This document shows, one piece after another, positions 1-7,303 of a DNA stretch of 64,000 nt (position 1 is its first letter; each line of letters opens with the position of its first letter). Made by a program: the position numbers and the translations under genes. Below the pieces are notes generated by a model. It was not told the origin of the DNA, did not search any database, and was given only the letters and a program-made list of their open reading frames with translations. The DNA lies in assembly GCA_015060115.1 (NCBI GenBank), contig SUZB01000005.1, positions 1 to 64,000 of the forward strand, in the 5' to 3' direction. The DNA comes from Rikenellaceae bacterium. Lineage in GTDB: Bacteria; Bacteroidota; Bacteroidia; Bacteroidales; Rikenellaceae.

Positions 1-22
1 TCTTCTCTTTGCGCTTAACCAT
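1..22 (-). CDS. Possible 5' end of a minus-strand gene (partial)
   Basis: An ATG on the minus strand reads MVKRKEK and then leaves the window. It sits four bases after a TATCTTTG -7 element (27-34), the same spacing as in the small lipoprotein gene at 1703-1969. Only seven codons are visible, so the product cannot be named and the call rests on the promoter-start arrangement. Confidence 0.25.
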
Positions 23-146
23 AACGCAAAGATACAACTTTTTTCAGAATCACTCCACCGGATTTTACGACTGAGCCAAAAAAGCCACGAATTTGGCACG
101 ATTGAAATTCCTAAATCTGCATGTTTTGCACAGTTGAAACAAAAAG

Positions 147-180
147 AAAACCTCTGAATTCGTTGAAATTCAGAGGTTTT
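147..180 (-). terminator. Terminator downstream of tRNA-Phe
   Basis: A perfect 14-bp inverted repeat (arms AAAACCTCTGAATT and its complement, loop of six) with T-runs on both sides. It lies 24 bases beyond the 3' end of tRNA-Phe and would end that transcript; it is symmetric enough to work in both directions. Confidence 0.8.
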
Positions 181-203
181 CATCTTTTTGCTGTGATTCT
201 TCG

Positions 204-276
204 TGGTGCCACCGGGATTCGAACCAGGGACACAAGGATTTTCAGTCCTTTGCTCTACCAACTGAGCTATGGCACC
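204..276 (-). tRNA. tRNA-Phe (GAA)
   Basis: A complete 73-nt cloverleaf reads on the minus strand: acceptor GGTGCCA pairs with TGGCACC, the D-arm holds AGCTCAGTTGGTAGAGC, the anticodon loop CTGAAAA carries GAA, and the T-arm has GGTTCGAATCC. The discriminator is A and no CCA is encoded. It has its own promoter and terminator. Confidence 0.97.
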
Positions 277-311
277 ATCGTTATGTCTGCCTAACCTTGG
301 TTAAGCGAGTG

Positions 312-342
312 CAAAGATAAGTACTTTTTTTATTTCTGCAAA
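312..342 (-). promoter_or_regulatory. Bacteroidetes-type promoter of tRNA-Phe
   Basis: On the minus strand a TTTG box (339-342) is followed after exactly 19 bases by TATCTTTG (312-319), the Bacteroidetes -33/-7 consensus. The tRNA begins 35 bases downstream. Confidence 0.75.
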
Positions 343-534
343 CTTTTTTGCAAAAATATTTCATCTTTTTTGCCGCATATAATGCCAACGCATTATATAT
401 CAGCGATTAACATATTCTGATAAATTGCAATAATTTATGGTACATTATATGCTACAGCACTATAATATTGTTTTAGCAGAGTGTGATAGAGCATATTTTT
501 TAAGTTTTTCGAAACAATTTTGTTTTTTTGTTCG

Positions 535-542
535 TATATTTG
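535..542 (+). promoter_or_regulatory. -7 element upstream of the DHOD-like gene
   Basis: TATATTTG matches the Bacteroidetes -7 consensus, 42 bases before the start codon. No convincing -33 box at 19-21 bases. The 200 bases to its left are AT-rich and hold no gene that I can see. Confidence 0.5.
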
Positions 543-584
543 TAATGTGAAAGCTAGCATAAAAGCATATAAATGTAACTATTT

Positions 585-1559
585 ATGGCAACAGATTTGA
601 AGACCTCGTTTGCGGGCATCGAGCTGAAAAACCCCATTATAGCATCGGCAAGTCCTATGACGATGAGTGTTGAGCAGTGTGTGCAGTTGGAGAAGGCGGG
701 CGTTGCCGCCATCGTCGTAAAGAGTATCTTCGAGGAGAGCGTACACTACAATGCCAATCGTCTCTCGGATATGCAGGCACATGGCGAGGAGAACTACTAC
801 CTCGATGGATATATTGGCGAGCATATGCTCACCGAGTGGCGCGAGCAGTTGCGTGCCATAAAGTCGAACTGCACAATCCCCGTTATCGCATCTATCGCTG
901 GCGTAAACCTCAAGACTTGGGAGCGCTATGCCAAGGCTGCCGTAGAGGAGGGCGCAGATGGCTTGGAGCTCAACTTTATGAATGTTGGCATCGCCGACCG
1001 CAACACCCTCTTTGGCACTATCGAGAGGCAGTTTGTAGAGGTTGCAGCCACTGTACGCAAGGTAACGAAGTTGCCCATTGCCGTGAAGATTGCATCTAAC
1101 ATTACGACATACGCCAAGCTCCTCGACCGTATGGCAGCTATCGGCATCGAGGGCGCTGTGCTCTTCAACCGCCCATACCCCGTAGATATAGATGTCGAGG
1201 CTCAGGAGTACACATCGGGCAACCCCCTAACATCATCGAATAACCTCGCTACGCCATTGCGTTGGACCGGCATACTCTCGGCTGAGGTGCCCAATATCGA
1301 CATTGCCCTGTCGGGAGGTGTGCAGCAGTGGCAGGATGTGGTAAAGGCAATCTTGGCGGGCGCTTCGGCTGTCGAGGTGTGCAGCACAATCTTGCAGAAT
1401 GGTGTGGAGCAGGTGGGCAAGATGCTCGATGGCGTGCGCGACTGGCAGGAGCGACACTTCGAGGAGAGCGTAGAGGGCTATCGTGGCCGTATGAACGCCT
1501 CAAACGAGGAGTATGCCAAGCAACTAAAGCGTGCTCAGCACTTCCACTTCTCGATTTAA
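585..1559 (+). CDS. Dihydroorotate dehydrogenase-like flavoprotein
   Basis: A 324-residue TIM-barrel protein with the FMN-dependent dihydroorotate dehydrogenase layout. N-terminal FAGIELKNPIIASASPM matches the first strand of class 1 enzymes, VKSIFEE follows, ELNFMN and KIASNITT fit the substrate/FMN strands, and ALSGGVQQWQDVVKAILAGA fits the C-terminal phosphate-binding strands. Bacteroidetes keep this paralogue (often annotated 'dihydroorotate dehydrogenase-like protein') beside a true PyrD, and it is often found near 2-oxoacid:ferredoxin oxidoreductases, as here; its substrate is not established. I see none of the pyr genes nearby, so a role in pyrimidine synthesis should not be assumed. 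Single-gene unit with its own -7 element and terminator. Confidence 0.85.
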   Translation: MATDLKTSFAGIELKNPIIASASPMTMSVEQCVQLEKAGVAAIVVKSIFEESVHYNANRLSDMQAHGEENYYLDGYIGEHMLTEWREQLRAIKSNCTIPVIASIAGVNLKTWERYAKAAVEEGADGLELNFMNVGIADRNTLFGTIERQFVEVAATVRKVTKLPIAVKIASNITTYAKLLDRMAAIGIEGAVLFNRPYPVDIDVEAQEYTSGNPLTSSNNLATPLRWTGILSAEVPNIDIALSGGVQQWQDVVKAILAGASAVEVCSTILQNGVEQVGKMLDGVRDWQERHFEESVEGYRGRMNASNEEYAKQLKRAQHFHFSI

Positions 1560-1581
1560 GCATCTGATACAAAATGATATA

Positions 1582-1620
1582 GACAAGCCCGAAGGTCAAT
1601 AGACTTTCGGGTGTCTTCGT
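1582..1620 (+). terminator. Terminator after the DHOD-like gene
   Basis: An imperfect hairpin (GACAAGCCCGAAGGTC against GACTTTCGGGTGTC) 23 bases after the stop codon, followed by a short T-rich stretch. Confidence 0.6.
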
Positions 1621-1663
1621 TATTCTCTTTTTGGGCTGGTCGAGCCGATATTATAGCGATAAT

Positions 1664-1686
1664 TTTTCTTCACCGAGTGAAGAAAG
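1664..1686 (-). terminator. Terminator after the small lipoprotein gene
   Basis: A 9-bp stem (TTTCTTCAC / GTGAAGAAA) followed on the minus strand by AAAAATTAT, just beyond the stop codon of the gene at 1703. Confidence 0.5.
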
Positions 1687-1702
1687 CTACATATATTCAA
1701 AT

Positions 1703-1969
1703 TTAGTAGAAAGAGGGCTCATTATACTCATCGTACATCTCCTCGCAGGGCATCTCTGCCGATAGTGGGCGGGGTGATGGGTTGCCGATTGTGGGCTTCT
1801 TGCGCTTAATAGTTATCGTCTTCTTGGGAGTGCCAATAACATTGTATATAGGCTTGTCAGGAAGAGTTGGATTTGTTGCCATGGGCTCAAACTCCTCACA
1901 ACCCGCCACCGCAACGACAATCAAGCCTACGGCAACTACCTTAAAAATATCTTTTATCTTAGAGGTCAT
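1703..1969 (-). CDS. Small lipoprotein of unknown function
   Basis: 88 residues. The N-terminus has a basic start, a hydrophobic stretch (VVAVGLIVVAVA) and a lipobox VAGC with the cysteine at residue 24, so the mature protein is predicted to be lipid-anchored. The rest is short, proline- and lysine-rich with no recognised domain. The start is fixed by a TATCTTTG element only four bases upstream, which would leave almost no 5' UTR. It follows the TPR regulator gene but has its own promoter and terminator. Function unknown. Confidence 0.7.
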   Translation of the reverse strand: MTSKIKDIFKVVAVGLIVVAVAGCEEFEPMATNPTLPDKPIYNVIGTPKKTITIKRKKPTIGNPSPRPLSAEMPCEEMYDEYNEPSFY

Positions 1970-1973
1970 AGTG

Positions 1974-1981
1974 CAAAGATA
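1974..1981 (-). promoter_or_regulatory. -7 element abutting a start codon
   Basis: TATCTTTG on the minus strand, with the ATG of the lipoprotein gene starting four bases later. If this element is used, the transcript is leaderless or nearly so. Confidence 0.5.
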
Positions 1982-2010
1982 GTATAAAGTTTCGAAATCT
2001 ACAAGCTCTT

Positions 2011-3666
2011 TTACTTATCGCTCAGCGCATTTAACAGCTGCTCGCTATGCTCTGCGCCAGAGTTCTTAATCTTCTGTTTGAGGTTATAGCGGTAGCGCGA
2101 TATCGACACTGGATCGCTGTCGAGGAAGATGCTGATAGCGCGGTTGGAGAAGCCCGCAAAGGTGTATAGAGCGATGCGTAGGTCGCGCTCCGTGAGTCGT
2201 GGCACCTCGCGCAACTGCTCCATAACATTGTCGCGATAGCGGTTTACCGCTACCTCCAGCTCCTTGAGGCGCTTATGGTCGCTCTTGATGGCATCTATCG
2301 TTTCGTTGAGCTTGTCAAAGACTAAATTCTTCTGACGCGAAGAGCCGCTATGGTCGTAGTAGATGTCGCAGAGGTGGTTCAGTTCCGAGAAGCGGTCGAG
2401 GTACAAGGCACTCACCGAGGCGGTCATCTCCTCAGGCAGATTGCGGTTGGCAAGCTGTAACTCCTCGATGGTGGCGATGTACTGCGCAATATCGTTATTC
2501 TTCTTGCGCATACGATAGCGGATATAGAGCGTAAGTGCGATTAGTACAATGGCTATACCGATGTAAATTAGGGTGTTACGCTGGCGGATAAGCGCTCTCT
2601 CGCGCTTCTCGCTTGACAGGCTCTTCTGCAACGACTCCACCTCGACATTTAGCACTGGTTGCTCCAAAACCTCAAGGATTAGGGCATCCTGCTCGTTCTT
2701 GTTATGCTCGTGCCACATAAGCGCAGTGGCAGTGTCACCAAGCGTGCGATGCACCACATAGAGGGTGTAGTTTACCATATCCTCATCGTAGTCCTCTGCC
2801 TCGGTAGCTTTGACGATATTCCTCTCTGAAGATAGTTTGTCGCTACGCGCAGCATCGCAGGTTGCACGCAGGCAGTAGTAGTGGCAGAAATCGAAGAGTA
2901 GGGTATTGTGCTCGTCTATCTTGTCGAGTGTTTCGGCGCACTTTGCGTAGTCGTCTTGTTGTGAGTAGACCTCTGCCAAGCCCATCAACGCCTCGCAGAG
3001 TAGGTAGCGATTGTCGCTTGCTATGGCATACTCCACAACCTCCTCGTAGAGTGCAATAGCCTCTTCGTAGTGGCGCATAAGCATCTCCGTTGTGCCCATC
3101 TCCATACGCGCGTATATATGGTGCTCCGAAAGCTCAGCCTCGGCAAAGGAGTCGGCAGCTAAGGCATACTCGTCGTATGCGTTGCGATATAGGCAGCCCT
3201 CGCCATAGAGGTCGCCACGAATGCGGTGGATAAGACCTTGTAGGCGCTTGTTGTCGTACTTTGCGAAGGACTCCTCAGCCTCCAAAAGCGCCAACATAGC
3301 CTCTGGCATCTTGCCCATTGCCTGCATCACAAGGGCGTGCTGATACATAGCCCTCGCTCGCTCATCGTGGCGGTCGCTAAAGCGGTAATACTCCATCATC
3401 GGCTTTGTGAGCGTGTCGCTCTCGATGATGATGCGGTTGTAGTAGTTTGCCTCGCTGTAGACTAACGCATAGTGTGCCTTGTCCTTATCGCCACGCACAT
3501 CGCGCCAAGCGATACTCTCCATTATCGCCAGCGCCTCCTCAGGGTTGCTCTCCACGATGGCCTCAGCTTGGTCGATGCGTTGGCGAATGTCGGCACTTGT
3601 CGAGCATCCTGCAACGATGAAGGCTACTGCTGCCAGCAGGGTGTATGTCAATAGTCGTTTTGTCAT
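2011..3666 (-). CDS. Membrane-anchored TPR regulator with C-terminal HTH
   Basis: 551 residues. It begins with a lipoprotein-type signal (lipobox VAGC, Cys 21), then helical TPR-like repeats up to about residue 330 (motifs such as NPEEALAIMESIAW, YEEAIALYEEVVEYA), a coiled coil, one transmembrane helix (IYIGIAIVLIALTLYI), a second coiled coil and a C-terminal LuxR-like helix-turn-helix (LTERDLRIALYTFAGFSN, then SISRYRYNLKQKI). This arrangement, with sensor repeats outside and a DNA-binding-like domain inside, is common among Bacteroidetes one-piece regulators. Targets are unknown. The start is supported by AAAAAAGGAGCG upstream and a good promoter. Confidence 0.8.
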   Translation of the reverse strand: MTKRLLTYTLLAAVAFIVAGCSTSADIRQRIDQAEAIVESNPEEALAIMESIAWRDVRGDKDKAHYALVYSEANYYNRIIIESDTLTKPMMEYYRFSDRHDERARAMYQHALVMQAMGKMPEAMLALLEAEESFAKYDNKRLQGLIHRIRGDLYGEGCLYRNAYDEYALAADSFAEAELSEHHIYARMEMGTTEMLMRHYEEAIALYEEVVEYAIASDNRYLLCEALMGLAEVYSQQDDYAKCAETLDKIDEHNTLLFDFCHYYCLRATCDAARSDKLSSERNIVKATEAEDYDEDMVNYTLYVVHRTLGDTATALMWHEHNKNEQDALILEVLEQPVLNVEVESLQKSLSSEKRERALIRQRNTLIYIGIAIVLIALTLYIRYRMRKKNNDIAQYIATIEELQLANRNLPEEMTASVSALYLDRFSELNHLCDIYYDHSGSSRQKNLVFDKLNETIDAIKSDHKRLKELEVAVNRYRDNVMEQLREVPRLTERDLRIALYTFAGFSNRAISIFLDSDPVSISRYRYNLKQKIKNSGAEHSEQLLNALSDK

Positions 3667-3696
3667 AAACGCTCCTTTTTTCGGTTTTGCTTAGTG

Positions 3697-3728
3697 CAAA
3701 GGTAGCGACAAACGGCGCACTATGCAAA
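3697..3728 (-). promoter_or_regulatory. Promoter of the TPR regulator
   Basis: TTTG (3725-3728) and TACCTTTG (3697-3704) on the minus strand, 20 bases apart; the gene starts about 30 bases downstream with a purine-rich ribosome site. Confidence 0.7.
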
Positions 3729-3963
3729 TTTTTTGCCCTCTAATTTTTCCTGTCTGTCCCTTGTAATTATTTATCTCTCAATGTTTTGCTGTTTCTTGAT
3801 TTTCGATTTTTTCCACCCTCTCTTTTTTTCTATTGCCAATCGCCTTAGACAGCACATTTTTAGTTTGTTGTAAGGAGTTTTAAGAGAGGTTTCAGGGAGT
3901 TATCAGCGGGGGGGGCTGTTTGCGTAGTCTTTGTTGGCTCGGACCTCCCGTTGTTTTCTTTTT

Positions 3964-4106
3964 TTAAGACTTTAAGATGATAAGACGATAAGACTTTAGG
4001 ACCATTAAGAGATCGAGTATCAAAAGTCTTAATTGTCTTATTGGTCCTACTCGTCTTAATTGTCCTAAAAAACTCTAAAAACTAACAACTAAAAACTCTT
4101 TTGCTG
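3964..4106. repeat. Dispersed AAGAC/GTCTTA intergenic repeat, copy 1
   Basis: A gene-free stretch made of spaced TAAGAC words on one side and GTCTTA/GTCCTA words on the other, around the core GATCGAGTATCAAAAG. On the minus strand it matches copies at 20650, 38544 (reversed) and 45092, including the flank resembling TTAGTTATTAGTTTTTAGAG. The rest of the 3667-4112 gap holds the regulator promoter and a run of eight Gs at 3908-3915. Confidence 0.75.
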
Positions 4107-4112
4107 ATAGGC

Positions 4113-4151
4113 AAAAATAAAACCACCCAACCTTCAACGAGATTGGGTGGC
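4113..4151 (-). terminator. Terminator of the korAB operon
   Basis: On the minus strand the stem CCACCCAATC/GGTTGGGTGG is followed by TTTTATTTTT, 25 bases after the korB stop codon. Confidence 0.85.
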
Positions 4152-4175
4152 TAAGAAGATTATTCTATTTTGAGA

Positions 4176-5207
4176 TTACTTAATCTCCCAAGTCTGACCA
4201 GAACGGAGGAGGTCGTCTACGCACTTAATCTTTGCGTTAGCCTTAACCTGCTCAACCTGCTCAGCGACCTTAACATCGTAGACATTCTCGTCATCGACAT
4301 CGCGGATAACACCTACTGCTACGGGGTACTCAGGGTACTTCATAGCTGCAAGCATTGAGTGCAATGTGGTGTCGGCGCACTTAGCATCGTGTACCAAAAC
4401 ATCGTCGATAGTGTAGCCGTCCTCACCGATAGTTACCGCCTTGAGGCGCATATTCTCGAATACAAGACCCTTGTTCTTGTCCTTGCCGAAGAGCATCTTC
4501 TCGCCGTGCTTGAGAACGATGGTGTTCTCCTCACGAGTAGCCTTGTCGCCAGCAAACATTGCGTGGGTCTTATCGTTGAAAATCATACAGTTTACCAAAG
4601 CCTCGGTAACGGCCATACCCTTATGCTTAGCGGCTGCCAACAAGCAATCCTTAGTGAGCATAACCTCCTGATCGATAGTACGAGCAAAGAATGTACCCTT
4701 AGCACCGATAACCAACTCACCGGGGGTGAAGGGCTTCTCGACAGTACCGAAAGGTGAGGTCTTAGTAATCTTACCCAGCTTGGTAGTGGGCGAGTACTGA
4801 CCCTTGGTCAAACCGTAAATCTCGTTGTTGAACAAGATAACATTGAGGTCGATGTTACGGCGAATAGCGTGGATAAAGTGGTTACCACCGATAGCCAACG
4901 AGTCGCCATCACCTGTACATACCCAAACCGAGAGGTCGGGGTTTGCAGTCTTGATACCTGTTGCAATGGCATTTGCACGACCGTGAATGGTGTGGAAGCC
5001 GAAGGTCTTCATATAGTAGATGAAGCGTGATGAGCAACCGATACCCGAAACGAAGGTGAACTTGTTGTGGGGCTTGCCGAGAGCATCAGCCACCTCGGGC
5101 ATAGCACGCTGTACGGCGTTAAGAATGGCGTGGTCGCCACAACCGGGACACCACTTTACCTGTTGATCGCTCTTGAAATCAGCGGGTGTATACTTAAAAT
5201 CTGCCAT
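4176..5207 (-). CDS. korB: 2-oxoacid:ferredoxin oxidoreductase, beta subunit
   Basis: 343 residues, normal length for KorB. It carries the thiamine-diphosphate half of a CoA-dependent 2-oxoacid:ferredoxin oxidoreductase, probably 2-oxoglutarate to succinyl-CoA with reduced ferredoxin. WCPGCGDH (19-26) and the ThDP/Mg motif CTGDGDSLAIGGNH (97-110) are intact, with NNEIYGLTKGQ after it. It lies 30 bases downstream of korA in the same operon and is followed by a strong terminator. The ferredoxin-binding 4Fe-4S subunit (KorD) is not adjacent. Substrate is inferred from the alpha/beta pairing common in Bacteroidetes; other branched-chain or aryl 2-oxoacids cannot be excluded. Confidence 0.92.
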   Translation of the reverse strand: MADFKYTPADFKSDQQVKWCPGCGDHAILNAVQRAMPEVADALGKPHNKFTFVSGIGCSSRFIYYMKTFGFHTIHGRANAIATGIKTANPDLSVWVCTGDGDSLAIGGNHFIHAIRRNIDLNVILFNNEIYGLTKGQYSPTTKLGKITKTSPFGTVEKPFTPGELVIGAKGTFFARTIDQEVMLTKDCLLAAAKHKGMAVTEALVNCMIFNDKTHAMFAGDKATREENTIVLKHGEKMLFGKDKNKGLVFENMRLKAVTIGEDGYTIDDVLVHDAKCADTTLHSMLAAMKYPEYPVAVGVIRDVDDENVYDVKVAEQVEQVKANAKIKCVDDLLRSGQTWEIK

Positions 5208-5237
5208 AGTCTTCTAATATATTATAAGTGGTGTGAA

Positions 5238-7079
5238 TTATAACATTGAGTTAACCTTTTCCTTAATCTCGATAACGGTGAAGGGCTGACCCTCGGTCTT
5301 GCCGTAAGACTCGATAACGACATCGGTGAACTGCTGACGGAGGTAGTTAGCAAACTGACCCTCGTTGAGCTCGCAGACTACGATACGCTTGTAGCGCTTC
5401 AAAATATCGGCAACACCCTTCTGCATAGGATAGATGTAGTTGAAGTGGAGGTGTGCAACTGACTTGCCCTCCTCCTGCAACTGCTGAACAGCGCTGTGGA
5501 GGTGGCCACGAGTACCGCCCCAACCAACAACCAATACATCAGCCTCCTCGGCACCAAATACCTTCAACTCGGGCAACTCCTCAGCCACAAGCTCAACCTT
5601 GCGCTTACGGGTAGTTACCATCTCCTGATGGTTCTTGGGGTCGTGTGAGATTGTACCACGCAAGTGATCCTTCTCCAAGCCACCGATGCGGTGCTGCAAG
5701 CCTGCCTTGCCGGGGAATGCCCAGCCACGAGCAAGCTTCTCGTTACGAGCGTAAGGCAAGAACTCCTCACCCTCACGAGGCTCTACGATAGGAGGAACGA
5801 TAGCGGGGTAGTCAGCCATAGAAGGAATCTTCCAAGGCTCAGAACCGTTAGCGATGAAACCGTCAGAGAGCAACATTACGGGAGTCATGTGCTCCATAGC
5901 AATCTTACCGGCCATAAATGCGTAGTGGAAGCAGTCGCTGGGCGATGATGCTGCGATAACAACCATAGGACACTCACCATTTCGGCCATAGAGTGCCTGG
6001 TTGAGGTCGCTCTGCTCGGTCTTGGTAGGAAGACCGGTAGAGGGGCCACCACGCTGAACATCAACAACAACCAAAGGAAGCTCAGCCATAACTGCCAAGC
6101 CCATAGCCTCGCTCTTGAGTGAGATACCAGGGCCAGAGGTGGTAGTAACGGCGAAGTTACCAGCGTAGGCTGCACCAATCGAAGTACAGATACCTGCAAT
6201 CTCATCCTCGGCCTGAACGGTCTTAACACCCAAATCACGGCGCTTAGCCAACTCCTCAAGGATTACGGTAGCGGGAGTGATAGGGTATGAGCCACAGAAG
6301 AGGGGAAGACCCGACTTCTCAGATGCTGCACAGAAGCCCCAAGCGGTAGCAGTGTTACCGTTGATTGAACGATATACGCCCTTCTCCAACTCTGCGGGAG
6401 CTACGGTGTAGTTGTTAGCAAACTGGTGGGTGTTGGCTGCATAGTTGTAACCTGCCTCGATGACCTTCTTGTTAGCCTCGGCAACAGCGGGGTTCTTCTT
6501 AGCAAACTTTGAATCGAGGTATGTCTTAGCGTAGTCATCGGGACGGTTGTACATCCAGAATACGATACCCAAGGCAAACATATTCTTACACTTAACAACA
6601 GCCTTGTTGTCCATACCTGAGTCCTTCAACGCCTCCTTGGTCATGGTGGTAATGTCGGGAATTACGACATTGTAATCCTGAAGGTTGAGCTCGGCGATAG
6701 GGTCAAGGGTCTTGAAGCCTGCCTTCTTGAGATTATCCTCGGTCATAGTGTCGCCGTCGATGATGACGGTAGCCGAAGGCTTGAGCCACTTACGGTTGGC
6801 GATAAGTGCTGCGGGGTTCATCGCAACGAGAACATCGCAATAGTCGCCGGGGTTGTCTACGCGGCTTGAGCCGATGTGCACCTGGAAGCCAGATACACCT
6901 GCTACAGTACCCTGAGGAGCACGAATCTCTGCGGGGTAGTCGGGGAAGGTAGAGATACCATTTCCGAGCAGTGCTGATGTGTCCGAGAAGAGTGTACCGG
7001 TGAGCTGCATACCATCACCTGAATCACCCGAAAAGCGGATAACGACATCCTGCAACTGCAAAGCGTTTACATTGTCCAT
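5238..7079 (-). CDS. korA: 2-oxoacid:ferredoxin oxidoreductase, fused gamma-alpha subunit
   Basis: 613 residues. Residues 1 to about 190 form the gamma domain (VIRFSGDSGDGMQLTG near the start), fused to the pyrimidine-binding alpha domain (FCGSYPITPATVILEELA, then QAEDEIAGICTSIGAAYAG and TTTSGPGISLKSEAMGLA) and a C-terminal transketolase-like domain (VLVVGWGGTRGHLHSAVQQL). The fused form is usual in Bacteroidetes and gives an alpha2beta2 enzyme with KorB. It feeds or drains the reductive branch of the TCA cycle and supplies reduced ferredoxin. First gene of a two-gene operon with a TACATTTG element about 90 bases upstream. Confidence 0.92.
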   Translation of the reverse strand: MDNVNALQLQDVVIRFSGDSGDGMQLTGTLFSDTSALLGNGISTFPDYPAEIRAPQGTVAGVSGFQVHIGSSRVDNPGDYCDVLVAMNPAALIANRKWLKPSATVIIDGDTMTEDNLKKAGFKTLDPIAELNLQDYNVVIPDITTMTKEALKDSGMDNKAVVKCKNMFALGIVFWMYNRPDDYAKTYLDSKFAKKNPAVAEANKKVIEAGYNYAANTHQFANNYTVAPAELEKGVYRSINGNTATAWGFCAASEKSGLPLFCGSYPITPATVILEELAKRRDLGVKTVQAEDEIAGICTSIGAAYAGNFAVTTTSGPGISLKSEAMGLAVMAELPLVVVDVQRGGPSTGLPTKTEQSDLNQALYGRNGECPMVVIAASSPSDCFHYAFMAGKIAMEHMTPVMLLSDGFIANGSEPWKIPSMADYPAIVPPIVEPREGEEFLPYARNEKLARGWAFPGKAGLQHRIGGLEKDHLRGTISHDPKNHQEMVTTRKRKVELVAEELPELKVFGAEEADVLVVGWGGTRGHLHSAVQQLQEEGKSVAHLHFNYIYPMQKGVADILKRYKRIVVCELNEGQFANYLRQQFTDVVIESYGKTEGQPFTVIEIKEKVNSML

Positions 7080-7171
7080 TGTAGTGAAGTTTGTAGTTTT
7101 ATGTTATTAGTTTGTTGTTTTCTTTCTACAAGATTTGGTGTGGCTCCAATATGGCACACCATAATTTCATA

Positions 7172-7179
7172 CAAATGTA
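7172..7179 (-). promoter_or_regulatory. -7 element for korAB
   Basis: TACATTTG on the minus strand, about 93 bases before the korA start, with a weak TTG about 19-20 bases further upstream. Confidence 0.5.
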
Positions 7180-7224
7180 CGAAAAAAAGTACAACCGAGC
7201 AACTTTTTTCTCAATTAATTCTAA

Positions 7225-7264
7225 TAAAAATAGGAGACCGCTCCATAAATGGAACGGCCTCCCC
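7225..7264 (-). terminator. Terminator of ppdK
   Basis: The minus-strand stem GGAGGCCGTTCCA / TGGAGCGGTCTCC with loop TTTA is followed by TATTTTTATT, 40 bases after the ppdK stop codon. Confidence 0.85.
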
Positions 7265-7303
7265 CTTTATCTATGAAAGAACTTCTACATATAAAGTTCA
7301 AAA

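Noticed and set aside
3908..3915. G8 tract as a phase-variation switch
   Set aside because: It lies outside any coding region and far from promoter elements, so there is no evident gene to switch.
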